Below, piece by piece: positions 41,460 through 51,291 of a stretch of 64,000 nt of DNA. The stretch's first letter is position 1, and each line of letters begins with the position of its first letter. The DNA is from Gemmatimonadaceae bacterium (GTDB lineage Bacteria > Gemmatimonadota > Gemmatimonadetes > Gemmatimonadales > Gemmatimonadaceae), in contig JACVCD010000021.1 in assembly GCA_016742275.1 (NCBI GenBank), positions 1 through 64,000 on the forward strand, in the 5' to 3' direction. The notes under the pieces are model-generated. The model made no database searches. It had not been told where the DNA came from and saw nothing but the letters and a program-made list of their open reading frames with translations. A program made the position numbers and the translations under genes.

Positions 41460-44000
41460 ATGGGTGAAGCGCGGCTGAGCAAACCGGCCGCGCAAGCCGT
41501 GCGCACGCAGATCATGCTGCACGGTGGCAATGAGGTGTGTTTTGTCTGCACCGTCGAGAAAGACGGGACCATTGCCAGTGCGCGCAAAGTCGCTGCCGGT
41601 GATGTGAGCAGCGTGCTCGCATTGCCTGGGGTGGCAGAGCGCGGGCAGCTGCTGCTGCACAATCATCCCTCGGGTGATCTCACACCAAGCGATGCGGACC
41701 ACGAAGTCGCATGCCGGTTGCATGGCAATGGCGTGGGGTTTGCCATCTGCGACAATGGCGCAACGCGCGTGTATGTCGTGGCCGAGGTGCCTTCGCAGCG
41801 TGCCAAGGTGCCGGTGTCGCTCGATTCCGTGCACGACACACTGGGCCCCGATGGACTGATTGCCCAGGCCATGCAAACGGTGCATGGCGCGCGCGACTAC
41901 GAAGACCGGCCGAGTCAGCGGGACATGGCAGCTGCCGTAGCGGAACGCTACAACAGGGGCGGAGTGGCGCTGCTCGAGGCGGGAACCGGTGTTGGCAAAT
42001 CACTCGGCTATCTGATTCCGGCGCTGCGTTGGTCAGCGGCCAATGGCGAGCGCACGGTGGTGAGCACGAACACCATCACGCTGCAGGAGCAGTTGGTCGC
42101 CAAGGATTTGCCATTTCTCAAGCGCGCACTGACCGATCAACCCGTGTCGTTTGCGTTGCTCAAAGGTTGGCGGAATTACCTCTGTCTCAATCGTCTCGAG
42201 CAAGCCAGCGGTGCGGGTGCGGCGTTGTTTGAAGATGGATTGTCGGCGGACATCGAACGTATCGCCGAGTGGGCGAAGCACACACAGGATGGTTCGCTGG
42301 CGGATTTGCCGTCGCCACCGCGTCCCGATGTGTGGGATGAGGTGAGCGCGGAGCCCGATTTGTGCGGCCGCATGAAGTGCACGCACTACAACGACTGCTT
42401 TCTGTTCAAGGCGCGAAAGGACGCCGCAGCGGCTGATGTGGTGGTGGTCAATCATCACTTACTACTCAGTGATGTGGCGGTGCGTCGTCAGGTGCAGAAC
42501 TGGGAAGATTCAGCAGTGCTGCCGGCCTATCGTCGACTAGTGATCGATGAAGGTCATCATCTCGAGGAAGCGGCTGGGGCGCACCTCGGCAACAGTGTCA
42601 CGCGGCGTTCGCTGGCGCGGTTGTTTGCACGCCTCGAACGACGCGGTCGTGGTCTGCTTCCCACGTTGGTGTCGCGATTGGTAGGCAAGAAGGACCTGCT
42701 CAGCACCGCGAGTCTCGATCTGATCGAGAGCGGGTTGTTCTCGAGTACCGTGACGGCGCGCGACCGCTCGCACCTGTTGTTCGAGTTGCTGTCTGCGGTC
42801 CTCGAGCAGGATGGCGTAGCCGTGCTGCGTCTGACTCCGGCGTTTCATCAGCATCCGCTGTGGCTCGCTGGCATCGCCAGTACACTCGGTGAACTGCTCA
42901 CGGAAATCGATGCGCTGGGCTCAGGGCTCGAAGTGGTGCGTGATCGCTTCGAAAGCGATCGCACGCGCGCGCAGGAAATGGAGCCACTGCTGAACGAGAT
43001 CCGCGCAGTGATTCGGCGACTGCAGACGGCCGGTGATGGATTGGGGAAGGCCCTCAATCCCACTGATGAAGGGCCGCCGATGGTGCGTTGGATGGAGTTT
43101 CAGGGAAAGCCGTCACCGCAAACGGGTGAGCGCAATGTGGCGGTCCACTGCGTGCCGCTCGATCTCGCTCCTGTGCTGCGCGAAGATCTGTTCGAACGCG
43201 TCGAATCTGCCGTCGTGACCAGCGCCACGCTGGCCACGGACGGTGGTTTCACATTTCTCGAGCGTCGACTCGGCATCGACAGCGCGAAGCGTGAGAAGGC
43301 GAGTGCCATTTTCCCTTCGCCATTCGACTATCCACGTCAGGCACTGCTGGTCGTGCCCACCGATATACCGGCACCCAACGAAGATGCGCGCACGCATTTC
43401 GCTGGCGTATCGCGACATCTGGTCGATCTCGCGTCGGCCAGTGACGGTGGGCTCTTTGGCCTCTTTACCAGCCATCGCGATGTGCGTGAGATGGCAGAGT
43501 GGTTGCGTCGCGAAGGGCACGCCGGGAAGTGGCCGTTGCTGGTGCATGGTGAAGAATCGCGCGATGTGCTGCTGCAACGCTTCCGTGATTCGGGGCGCGC
43601 GATTCTGCTCGGCACCGCCACCTTCTGGGAAGGCATCGATGTTCCGGGTGATGCACTGCGCGGACTGCTGATTGCCAAGCTGCCATTCCGTGTGCCAACG
43701 GAGCCTGTGGTCGCCGCTCAGTGTGAGTCCATCGAAGCGCGAGGTGGCAACAGCTTCATGGAGTTCATGCTGCCGCATGCTGCCCTGCGTCTCAAACAGG
43801 GCTTTGGTCGACTCATTCGTACGGGGACCGACGCGGGCGTTGTCGTGCTGAGTGATCCACGCGTAATGACCAAACGTTACGGGCGAGCCTTGCTCGATGG
43901 ATTGCCACCGGCACGACGCGTGACCGGCGCATGGGGTTCGGTCGTGGGACAGGTGTCTGGGTTCTACGAAGCTCGGGCAAGAGACCGGAGTCGCCGGTAG
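41460..44000 (+). CDS. DinG-family Fe-S helicase with N-terminal RadC/JAMM domain
   Basis: An 846-residue fusion. Residues 15-110 form a RadC/JAB-like domain with a full JAMM zinc motif HNHPSGDLTPSDAD (His67, His69, Ser77, Asp80). From about 125 it is a DinG/XPD-like superfamily 2 helicase: AGTGVGKS (174-181, Walker A), a 4Fe-4S cluster site with Cys242, Cys302, Cys307 and Cys313, and DEGHH (363-367, Walker B). The C-terminal helicase domain includes GLFTSHRDVREMAEWL, FWEGIDVPGDALRG and QGFGRLIRTGTDAG. It should unwind DNA with ATP, perhaps in recombination or lagging-strand repair. The zinc-domain role is unknown. The ATG at 41460 is preferred to a GTG ten codons upstream. Confidence 0.88.
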   Translation: MGEARLSKPAAQAVRTQIMLHGGNEVCFVCTVEKDGTIASARKVAAGDVSSVLALPGVAERGQLLLHNHPSGDLTPSDADHEVACRLHGNGVGFAICDNGATRVYVVAEVPSQRAKVPVSLDSVHDTLGPDGLIAQAMQTVHGARDYEDRPSQRDMAAAVAERYNRGGVALLEAGTGVGKSLGYLIPALRWSAANGERTVVSTNTITLQEQLVAKDLPFLKRALTDQPVSFALLKGWRNYLCLNRLEQASGAGAALFEDGLSADIERIAEWAKHTQDGSLADLPSPPRPDVWDEVSAEPDLCGRMKCTHYNDCFLFKARKDAAAADVVVVNHHLLLSDVAVRRQVQNWEDSAVLPAYRRLVIDEGHHLEEAAGAHLGNSVTRRSLARLFARLERRGRGLLPTLVSRLVGKKDLLSTASLDLIESGLFSSTVTARDRSHLLFELLSAVLEQDGVAVLRLTPAFHQHPLWLAGIASTLGELLTEIDALGSGLEVVRDRFESDRTRAQEMEPLLNEIRAVIRRLQTAGDGLGKALNPTDEGPPMVRWMEFQGKPSPQTGERNVAVHCVPLDLAPVLREDLFERVESAVVTSATLATDGGFTFLERRLGIDSAKREKASAIFPSPFDYPRQALLVVPTDIPAPNEDARTHFAGVSRHLVDLASASDGGLFGLFTSHRDVREMAEWLRREGHAGKWPLLVHGEESRDVLLQRFRDSGRAILLGTATFWEGIDVPGDALRGLLIAKLPFRVPTEPVVAAQCESIEARGGNSFMEFMLPHAALRLKQGFGRLIRTGTDAGVVVLSDPRVMTKRYGRALLDGLPPARRVTGAWGSVVGQVSGFYEARARDRSRR

Positions 44001-44015
44001 AGCATTGCGTTGGTC

Positions 44016-44096
44016 AACTCCTTACTCGAAACTTCAACACAGAACCCAGCACTGATCGGTTCTGAGTAGAGAGTTGGAGTCTCGAGTGTTGAGATA
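44016..44096. repeat. ACTC-rich palindrome (type 2, copy C)
   Basis: CAGAACC (44040-44046) and GGTTCTG (44058-44064) form the core, and ACTCGAAACTTCAAC (44023-44037) pairs with GTTGGAGTCTCGAGT (44073-44087) at 13 of 15 positions. It lies between dinG and the FAH-family gene. The ACTCGAAACT word is shared with the palindrome at 1499. Confidence 0.55.
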
Positions 44097-44123
44097 CACT
44101 CCCCGCCTTCATACCAGTCTCCC

Positions 44124-44741
44124 GTGCAAACACCCTCGAAGATCGTCTGCGTTGGTCGCAACTACGTGGCCCACGCCAAGGAAATGGGCAACGATGTGCC
44201 GAAGGAGCCGCTGCTGTTCCTCAAGCCACCGTCGTCCATCATTCGCGAAGGCCAGTCCATCGTGCTGCATCCGGTGTCATCGCACGTGGAATTCGAGGGT
44301 GAAATCGCAGTCGTGATTGGCACTCGGCTTTCGAAGGCCAAGAGCGAAGACGAAGCGCGTGCGGCCATCGGCGGCATTGTCGCGCTCAACGATGTCACGG
44401 CGCGCGATCTCCAGCGCAACGATGGGCAGTGGGCGCGAGCCAAGGGACTCGACACCTTCTGTCCTGTGGGAACTCCGGCACCCGCGCCAGCAGACCTGGA
44501 AACCATTCAGCTGGTGACACGTGTCAACGGACAGGTAGTGCAGGAAGCGACAGGTGCGGACATGGTGTTCAAGATCCCGTTCCTGCTTCACTACATCTCG
44601 CAGTACCTCACGCTCGAGCCGGGTGATTTGGTGGCCACGGGCACACCGGCGGGGACCCGTCCACTCGTCCCTGGCGACGTGGTCGAGGTGGAACTGGTGG
44701 GGTTGAGTCGGGTCTCAAACCCTGTCGTTGCGCCCGCCTAA
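44124..44741 (+). CDS. Fumarylacetoacetate hydrolase-family protein
   Basis: A 205-residue FAH-family enzyme of the short YcgM/FAHD1-like type, which cleaves acylpyruvates or decarboxylates oxaloacetate. The N-terminus IVCVGRNYVAHAKEMGN, the metal-binding EFEGEIAVVIG, NDVTARDLQ and the C-terminal GDLVATGTPAGTRPLVPGD are diagnostic. It starts at GTG 44124; the sequence before it contains no earlier in-frame family motif. It stands alone between a palindrome and a small hairpin. Confidence 0.9.
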   Translation: MQTPSKIVCVGRNYVAHAKEMGNDVPKEPLLFLKPPSSIIREGQSIVLHPVSSHVEFEGEIAVVIGTRLSKAKSEDEARAAIGGIVALNDVTARDLQRNDGQWARAKGLDTFCPVGTPAPAPADLETIQLVTRVNGQVVQEATGADMVFKIPFLLHYISQYLTLEPGDLVATGTPAGTRPLVPGDVVEVELVGLSRVSNPVVAPA

Positions 44742-44750
44742 CGTGATCCT

Positions 44751-44770
44751 GGAGCGCCTCAGGGCGCTCC
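44751..44770. terminator. Small hairpin after the FAH-family gene
   Basis: GGAGCGCC and GGCGCTCC form an 8-bp perfect stem with a TCAG loop, 10 bases after the stop codon. No T-tract follows, so termination is uncertain; it may instead stabilise the 3' end. Confidence 0.4.
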
Positions 44771-44810
44771 CAAGCCCGTCACAGGCTGGAAAACCGACTA
44801 TCTTTACCAG

Positions 44811-45848
44811 ATGACGACACGCGTTCCCCCCAATTCGCCAGAGGGCGAGCACGAGTCGCCCACACAGGGCGGGGCGGGGGAACGCGGTGCCCGCAAAAGC
44901 GGTCGTGGACCGCTCGGTCGGCGATTGCAGGGACTCCCTGATCGTGAGCGTCGGTCACCCAAGGTCGTTGCGTTCACGATCCTTCTGCACGTCGTAGTTG
45001 TGGCTGCGTTTATTCAGGTCATTCCCATGGGATACGGCCTGAGCCGCTTCATGTCGTTCAAAAAGCGCGACACGCCGCAGGAACGACTCACGTTCGTCAC
45101 GCCGACTGAAACACCGAGGCCAGCTGTTGCCGAACGGCCGCGACAGGTGCGTGATGTGGCGCCCAGTACCGCGCCGACACCGAACGCGTTGCCCCCGGCT
45201 GCCACTCCGTCGGTTGCCACGCCGATTCGTCCGGCACCGGGTGATACGGGTAGTCGTCCACCGGCACACAACGGGGTTGGCGCACTCGATCCCAACGTGC
45301 GCGGCGTGCGTCCGGGTTACAACGACGAACGTGTGTGGCGTGGACCGGTGGGAAGCGGCGGCGGCGGCGGTGGAGGAGTGCAGGGCGATCGCGCCGACAA
45401 CATTGGTGAAATGATGCGCGGTGTCCTCATGGCGGCGCAGGATTCCGTTGACTCACTGGCGCGTGCACGTGGTCAGACCGGCCGTCAGCCTGGTGACTGG
45501 ACCAAGACCGATGGCAACGGCAATCGCTGGGGCTGGGATCAGCAAGGCATTCGCCTTGGCAAGGTGACCATTCCCAACGCTCTTCTCGGCTTATTGCCGA
45601 TGAATGCTGCGACGGCCGCACAGTTCTCAGCCAATCCATCCGCGATGAGCAGCGCGGCGCGTCTGTCGCAGTCACGTGCTGACATTCAGCGCATGTCGGC
45701 GCGTGGTATTGGCGAGGCTGAGTTCCGCCGTGTCGTGAAGGAAATGGATGCGCGGCGTGATACGGAACGTCGCGAGCGCCTGCGTGCACCGAGTGCCAGT
45801 GTGGCCGCGCCGGTGCGCACGGCCGACAGCAAGGAACCGCCGCGCTAA
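44811..45848 (+). CDS. TonB-like single-pass proline-rich membrane protein of unknown function
   Basis: A 345-residue protein laid out like TonB: a basic cytoplasmic N-terminus, one membrane helix (VVAFTILLHVVVVAAFIQVIP, about 50-70), then a Pro/Thr/Ala-rich periplasmic linker (100-160) and a Gly-rich stretch (GSGGGGGGGVQGD). No TonB C-terminal domain was recognised. The distal part has KTDGNGNRWGWDQQGIRLGKV and an Arg/Glu-rich end. It converges tail to tail, 17 bases apart, with a large Oar-type TonB receptor, which hints at a related envelope role (inference only). Confidence 0.62.
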   Translation: MTTRVPPNSPEGEHESPTQGGAGERGARKSGRGPLGRRLQGLPDRERRSPKVVAFTILLHVVVVAAFIQVIPMGYGLSRFMSFKKRDTPQERLTFVTPTETPRPAVAERPRQVRDVAPSTAPTPNALPPAATPSVATPIRPAPGDTGSRPPAHNGVGALDPNVRGVRPGYNDERVWRGPVGSGGGGGGGVQGDRADNIGEMMRGVLMAAQDSVDSLARARGQTGRQPGDWTKTDGNGNRWGWDQQGIRLGKVTIPNALLGLLPMNAATAAQFSANPSAMSSAARLSQSRADIQRMSARGIGEAEFRRVVKEMDARRDTERRERLRAPSASVAAPVRTADSKEPPR

Positions 45849-45865
45849 TCGCTGGCGATCCGCCC

Positions 45866-48800
45866 TTAAGGCGGTGGACCAACGCCGGCGGATGAGCCGT
45901 CATCCGCAAAGAACCATCGAGGCCAGCGCTGCGGATCCGGTGTCGGCTGGTAGGCCATGATCATCTTGATGATCTGTGGCATCACATCCAGCTGCATCGG
46001 GGTGAGAATCTGTCGCACGGGGTCCTGCTGCGCCCAGAACCGACGCTGATAGGCAAACTCCGTTGCACGAATGTCGCTCAATGCGGCCGCTACATCGAAC
46101 GGACGCTGCAACGCAGACAGGCGAGCCGCGAGCGGATGATAGAGCGCACGGGCTTCCTGCTGGAACACCGAATCGGCGGTACGCAGTCGATCGATCTGAT
46201 CGCGCGTGAGGAAGAGTGTGTCGGAGAATGCGAGCAGCACGCGGTGCACGCTCGACACCTGACGCGTGAGCACCCGCTGCATGTCTTCGACCGTTGGTGA
46301 CTGCCATGTGCCATTGCGGCGCACCGGCTCCAATGTGCGCGCCAAACGCTGCTCGGCAATAGGCCGCGTGAAATCGAGTGAGAAGTCGAGCGCTACACGG
46401 AATGGTGTACGCAGCAGTGTATTGCCTGGACGTGTGCTGCCGAATCGCGGATTCACCGCATAGTCGAATCGCTCACCATTGCCATCGAAACCCCGCGGAA
46501 CGAGCAGGACAGGATCCGGCGCCGCGGGATTGCCCCATCCGCGGGGATTGTCGCCATTCAGCAGCAGGTCGGCACCGCTGGCGAGATTTTCGATGTTCAG
46601 TGCCGCGCGCAGTCTACGACCGGCCACTTGCATTGGGACATCAAAGTCGAGCCGCGCATTTGATGAGAGTGTCCATGGCCCCGAGCATCCCTGACGTGTG
46701 GCTACGCGACCCAGCTGTGATTCGAGGCATCGACGCACATGTGGGTCTGCGCCTTGCAAAAGAGCCTGCATGGCTGCCGCACGTTCCGGCATGCGATCGA
46801 CCGCGGGATCGAACACGAAAGCGCGATCACCTGGTGTGCCATCACCATCAATGTCCCCACGTACGATGGGCGTGAATGGCAGTCCGGATTGCAGACGGGT
46901 GAAGAGCGTGAACGTCCCCAGTCGACGTGGCATGGGATACGCGGCCTGCAACTGCATGATGTGGCGTGCATCGCTCACACCACGGGCCCATTCGATGGCG
47001 CGTGGGTCGCCGTAGTTGCCACCATCAGCACCGCGATACTGTTGGCGCACGCTCTGCAATGTCCAGGTCAGAGCGTAGTACTGCGTGCGCCAGCGAAACA
47101 TGTCGGTGGTGAGACCGAAGGACAGTTGCCCCGCTTCCGAACGAAGATCGCTGCGTACTTCGTGCACCAGACCGAGTGCATCGTCGACGCGACTGGCGCG
47201 TGGAGAGACCGCTCCGGACCGCGAATCGATTGATCCAGGCGAGACATAGATCGCTCGTCCTTCGTCACTGAGCGTGAACACCGGTGTGCCGATGAGATTG
47301 CGATCGACCACACTCGGCAACGCACGATTGATTGCGCCCATGACTTCGACCCGCCCGAGGAACGGACCGACATTGCGCGCGTAGTTCACATAGCCGCGCC
47401 ACGCACTGGGCACATCGTATTGCGGTGACAGCGTACGAAGTGACGCCACACGCTGGCCAAGTCCTGAGCCATCACGACATTGTGTCGGTTGCGATGGCGC
47501 GCCGGACGAATTCCATGGCGCGAGAGGTGCAGCATCACCCACACAGAGCAGGGAAATGGCATTGGCTGCATCACCCGATTCGCGCAGGTCGGCAAGCGTG
47601 CCCGCGGAATAGAGATCGCGGAATTCGCCGATGCCTGCGCGTAGCACGCCCATGGTGGGTCGTACGACCGTGCCGTAGGAGGCGTTCATCTGTGCGCTGC
47701 GCGGATCGCCTCGCCCGACGTTCCAGGTCACACCGAGCCGAGGACTGGCGTGCACACGTGCAATCGATGGTGTGGACGCGCCGTCCATCATGTTGCCTTC
47801 CACGCGCACACCAGACAACACATGAACTGATGGAGAGGCCCGCCACTGGTGCGAAAGGGCCAGTGCGCTGTTCCATGCAGTGCCCGAACGAACGGGTTGG
47901 CTGATAGTGCGTGTGTAAAGCGCGGGAACACCGTTGGCATAGTCGGCGAGTGAGGCGAAACGCCACGTACCGAACGCATCGGGCACGCTGGCGTCACGCA
48001 CTCCGTCGGCGCGAAGCCAGGCAATGGCCTTGAAGCGATGCGCCGCCGCACCGGGAACACCCGGGGCATCTCGGCCGGCCAGCCATGCCCATTCGCTGGC
48101 CCCTTCGGCGGTCCAGCCATTGCGATCACGGCCAGCCATTGGCGACGCACCCAGTACAGCGAGCCCACCGTTCTCCATGTCGGTGACTACAAGGGCGGTC
48201 GGCTCGATGCCCCGCGACTGTGTGTTCGATTGGGTATGCGTCAGTGCGAGACGGTTTTCGTTGAAAGCCGAGAGGCGTCGAACCGTTCGCTGATTGAGCA
48301 ATTGTACATTGAGCGCCAGGTCTGACTGACGCATCGTGGAATTGGGAGACAACTGCGGTGACGCGCCGATCCCGTTGCGCAGCGTACCAGATGCGAATGT
48401 CGTGAGTGCCAGCACACGAGTGGTGTCGCGTGTGTCATCGAGGCGACCGAGTATGCTCCAGGTATCCGTGCTTCGAGTGAGTGCGTTGCCTGGTGCTGGA
48501 CCTTGTGTGCCGTTGAGCGCGAGCAAACGCGCTGCACTATCCGGCACCAGTCCGACTGCACGCAGTAGTGTCGGGTCAGCATCAACGAGCGTAGTCGGAT
48601 CCGATGCCGTGCGCGCATAATCGGCACTCACGTTGTAGGTAAGCGCGCGGCGAATGGCTTCACCGTCGGCGCTGGCAGATAGTCGCGCCATGCCTGCTGT
48701 GGCACCGCTTGCGCGACCAATGTGATCACTCGCCTGCAGAAGCTCAGGACTCAGTGTGCCCCACATACGTCGTCGCTGTATATCGCGATTGCCCGCCGCG

Positions 48801-49519
48801 AGACGGACATCTACCTGTCCTCCGGCAAAGCCGCCACGTGTCGCATCCATTGAACCAGCGGAATATCGAATATCCACCGGTGCACCACGCGGCAATTGGC
48901 CGGCTGGCAGCGCGGTGCCATTCAATGTGGTCAGGTTGGATGTTGATGAAGCACCAAGCAGCGATGCACCATCGGCACCGGCAACGACATTGCCAACGGT
49001 GGCCTGCATGGCCGTGAGATCGCCGCGTACCGTGGGAGGCAGTGCAGCGGTAACACCGTCCATCCAGCGGTCCGATGCACCGACTTCTTCACTGCCCAAA
49101 CGGACACCGTTGTCCGGGCGTGGTTTCCCCTGAGCCTGAACTCGCACGGCTGTCAGTTGGGCGGCGCCAGCGCGAACCAGCACGACGTCCACCACGAACT
49201 CGCGCTCGGCATCCTGACGTTGTATTCGTCGGCGCACGCTCTGAAACCCCGGTGCCGAGACAAACACCAGATAGTCGCCAGATCCTTCTTCGAATCGCAC
49301 CGACCAGCGGCCCTCGCTGTCTGAGACGACCTGTTGTACGCTGCGGTCCGTGCTTCTGGTGACGAAAACCGATGCACCATTGACGGACCGTGCCGAATCG
49401 TCCGCGACACGACCGCGAAGTGTCTCTGCTGTCGCTTGGGCGGATGCAATACGCGGCAACAGCAACAGGAGCACCAGGCCATATAGGCTGGCGGCATACC
49501 TCGGGCAAAGAATGCGCAT
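45866..49519 (-). CDS. Oar-type TonB-dependent receptor with carboxypeptidase-regulatory domain
   Basis: A 1217-residue outer-membrane receptor. A signal peptide (SLYGLVLLLLLPRIASAQ) sets the start at 49519. A carboxypeptidase-regulatory-like beta-sandwich comes next (LRGRVADDSARSVNGASVFV to about 120), then a degenerate plug and a long barrel. The C-terminal 200 residues add GDRAFVFDPAVDRMPE and helical sequence, as in Oar-like proteins. Such receptors take up large ligands such as peptides or glycans. The ligand is unknown. It lies between a TonB-like protein (convergent) and gltX. Confidence 0.85.
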   Translation of the reverse strand: MRILCPRYAASLYGLVLLLLLPRIASAQATAETLRGRVADDSARSVNGASVFVTRSTDRSVQQVVSDSEGRWSVRFEEGSGDYLVFVSAPGFQSVRRRIQRQDAEREFVVDVVLVRAGAAQLTAVRVQAQGKPRPDNGVRLGSEEVGASDRWMDGVTAALPPTVRGDLTAMQATVGNVVAGADGASLLGASSTSNLTTLNGTALPAGQLPRGAPVDIRYSAGSMDATRGGFAGGQVDVRLAAGNRDIQRRRMWGTLSPELLQASDHIGRASGATAGMARLSASADGEAIRRALTYNVSADYARTASDPTTLVDADPTLLRAVGLVPDSAARLLALNGTQGPAPGNALTRSTDTWSILGRLDDTRDTTRVLALTTFASGTLRNGIGASPQLSPNSTMRQSDLALNVQLLNQRTVRRLSAFNENRLALTHTQSNTQSRGIEPTALVVTDMENGGLAVLGASPMAGRDRNGWTAEGASEWAWLAGRDAPGVPGAAAHRFKAIAWLRADGVRDASVPDAFGTWRFASLADYANGVPALYTRTISQPVRSGTAWNSALALSHQWRASPSVHVLSGVRVEGNMMDGASTPSIARVHASPRLGVTWNVGRGDPRSAQMNASYGTVVRPTMGVLRAGIGEFRDLYSAGTLADLRESGDAANAISLLCVGDAAPLAPWNSSGAPSQPTQCRDGSGLGQRVASLRTLSPQYDVPSAWRGYVNYARNVGPFLGRVEVMGAINRALPSVVDRNLIGTPVFTLSDEGRAIYVSPGSIDSRSGAVSPRASRVDDALGLVHEVRSDLRSEAGQLSFGLTTDMFRWRTQYYALTWTLQSVRQQYRGADGGNYGDPRAIEWARGVSDARHIMQLQAAYPMPRRLGTFTLFTRLQSGLPFTPIVRGDIDGDGTPGDRAFVFDPAVDRMPERAAAMQALLQGADPHVRRCLESQLGRVATRQGCSGPWTLSSNARLDFDVPMQVAGRRLRAALNIENLASGADLLLNGDNPRGWGNPAAPDPVLLVPRGFDGNGERFDYAVNPRFGSTRPGNTLLRTPFRVALDFSLDFTRPIAEQRLARTLEPVRRNGTWQSPTVEDMQRVLTRQVSSVHRVLLAFSDTLFLTRDQIDRLRTADSVFQQEARALYHPLAARLSALQRPFDVAAALSDIRATEFAYQRRFWAQQDPVRQILTPMQLDVMPQIIKMIMAYQPTPDPQRWPRWFFADDGSSAGVGPPP

Positions 49520-49614
49520 ATCGATTGGGAATCGACTGGAGGGGAGCAAGGCGGGCGGGAGTTCCTGCTCTACATCCGTGTATTGCTACTGAATGCACAT
49601 TCCGGAAAACACAC

Positions 49615-49651
49615 CAGCGCATCCACCCCCTATGTGGGAGCGAATGCGCTG
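49615..49651 (-). terminator. Hairpin after gltX
   Basis: CAGCGCAT (49615-49622) and ATGCGCTG (49644-49651) form a perfect 8-bp stem with further pairing inside the loop. On the minus strand it follows the gltX stop by about 22 bases and leads into TGTGTTTTCC, consistent with a terminator before the receptor gene. Confidence 0.55.
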
Positions 49652-49673
49652 ATGACCTGCCGTTGGCGAATGG

Positions 49674-51158
49674 TCAGCCGTTTTTCAGGAACTGCACCGC
49701 GGCAGCAATGCGTGCCAACGATCGGTCGCGTCCGACGTAGAGCAGCACATCGAAAATGCCGGGACTGACGGTGAGTCCAAACAGCGCCACGCGAAGCGGT
49801 TGAAAAATCTTGCCGCCCGAAATGCCAAGCGACTCGGCCAGGGTGCGCAGCGCTTCTTCCATCGCGGCTGGCTCCCACGCATCAAGTGAAGCCAGACGAT
49901 CGTGTGTGGCCTGCAGAATGCCTGCCGCTGCATTGGCGTCACGCCACAGCTTGCTGACCGCGTCCGGATCGTACTCCACGGTGTCTGTGAAGAATGGACC
50001 AGCCTGCGCCACGATTTCGTCGGTGAGACGCGCACGCACGCGCAGCAACTCCAGCACACCATGGAACCATTCAGCGCGCGCCGACAAATCGGCCGCCGTA
50101 GCCAGCCCCGCACGTTCGAACATCGGCGCTACGATCGCCGCCAACTCGGCAATCGGAATCTGCGCGAGATGCTGACCGTTCATCCACTCGAGTTTCTTGG
50201 TGTCGAACACGGCGGCCTTCTTCTGCAGACCGCGCACGTGAAACTTCTCCACCAGCTCAGCGAGTGTCATGACTTCGGTATCGTCACCCGGTGACCAGCC
50301 GAGCAGTGCGAGAAAGTTGAGCATGGACTGCGGCAACAATCCCTGATGCTGATAGTCACCAACCGCTGTCGCACCATGGCGCTTGCTCAGTTTCTTGCCA
50401 TCGGCGCCATGGATCATGGGCACATGGCCGAACTGCGGCTCATCGGCACCAAGCGCACGATAGAGCAGGATTTGCTTTGGTGTGTTGGAGATGTGATCGT
50501 CGCCGCGCATCACCAGCGTGATGCGCATGGCAATGTCATCGGATACCACGGCCATGTTGTACACGGGCGTGCCATCCGAGCGGAGGATCACGAAATCCTC
50601 GATGTCCTTGTTGGGGAATGCGATGCGCTCGTGTACGAGATCATCCCATGCGGTCTCTCCTTCAGGCACCTTGAAGCGAATCGCAAACGGCTCGTTGGCC
50701 GCGAGCTTACTCGCGACTTCGGCTTCGCTGAGCATCACCCGGGCGCGATCGAATCGAAATACTTCACCACGTGCTTCGGCCTCTGCGCGCAAGCGATCGA
50801 GTTCGGCGGCCGGTGTGAAGTCGCGGTACGCGGCGCCAGTCTCGAGCAGGCGATGCGCATCGGCGTAGTGGCGCGCGACATTGGCGCCCTGGTATACCAC
50901 TTCCTCATCCCAGGTGAGGCCAAGCCATTCCAAGCCTTCGAAGATCGCGCGTGTGCTTTCGTCGGTGCTGCGCTGACGATCGGTGTCTTCGATGCGGAGC
51001 AGGAACTGTCCACCGAATTTCTTGGCGAACAGCCAATTGAAGAGGGCCGTACGCGCTCCACCCACGTGCAGAAAGCCCGTGGGCGACGGTGCAAACCGCA
51101 CGCGCGGCTGCTTCGCAGAGGCGGAGCCAGGAGCGACCGCTGGGGCAACTGAGGTCAT
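49674..51158 (-). CDS. gltX: Glutamyl-tRNA synthetase
   Basis: A class I aminoacyl-tRNA synthetase of about 494 residues that charges tRNA-Glu. The HIGH-equivalent motif is SPTGFLHVGGARTALFNW, and the KMSKS-equivalent is GKKLSKRHGATAV. LLRIEDTDRQRS is also typical, and GDDHISNTPKQILLYRALG completes the catalytic core. The ATG at 51158 is preferred; an in-frame GTG lies three codons upstream. A terminator and tRNA-Ser lie upstream on the same strand. Confidence 0.95.
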   Translation of the reverse strand: MTSVAPAVAPGSASAKQPRVRFAPSPTGFLHVGGARTALFNWLFAKKFGGQFLLRIEDTDRQRSTDESTRAIFEGLEWLGLTWDEEVVYQGANVARHYADAHRLLETGAAYRDFTPAAELDRLRAEAEARGEVFRFDRARVMLSEAEVASKLAANEPFAIRFKVPEGETAWDDLVHERIAFPNKDIEDFVILRSDGTPVYNMAVVSDDIAMRITLVMRGDDHISNTPKQILLYRALGADEPQFGHVPMIHGADGKKLSKRHGATAVGDYQHQGLLPQSMLNFLALLGWSPGDDTEVMTLAELVEKFHVRGLQKKAAVFDTKKLEWMNGQHLAQIPIAELAAIVAPMFERAGLATAADLSARAEWFHGVLELLRVRARLTDEIVAQAGPFFTDTVEYDPDAVSKLWRDANAAAGILQATHDRLASLDAWEPAAMEEALRTLAESLGISGGKIFQPLRVALFGLTVSPGIFDVLLYVGRDRSLARIAAAVQFLKNG

Positions 51159-51250
51159 ATGCACCACAGACCGATTGGTCGGTAAAGCCGATCACCACAC
51201 CGCGCGCCAGACGGTTCGCAGCGGGAGCACAGCATGAAACAGCATGAAAT

Positions 51251-51289
51251 AAAAACCGCGGGTCCGCCGACAAAGCAGCGGACCCGCGG
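51251..51289 (-). terminator. Intrinsic terminator of tRNA-Ser(GCT)
   Basis: A perfect 12-bp stem (51256-51267 and 51278-51289) with a 10-base loop is followed on the minus strand by TTTTT (51255-51251). It begins 2 bases after the tRNA 3' end. Confidence 0.92.
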
Positions 51290-51291
51290 AA

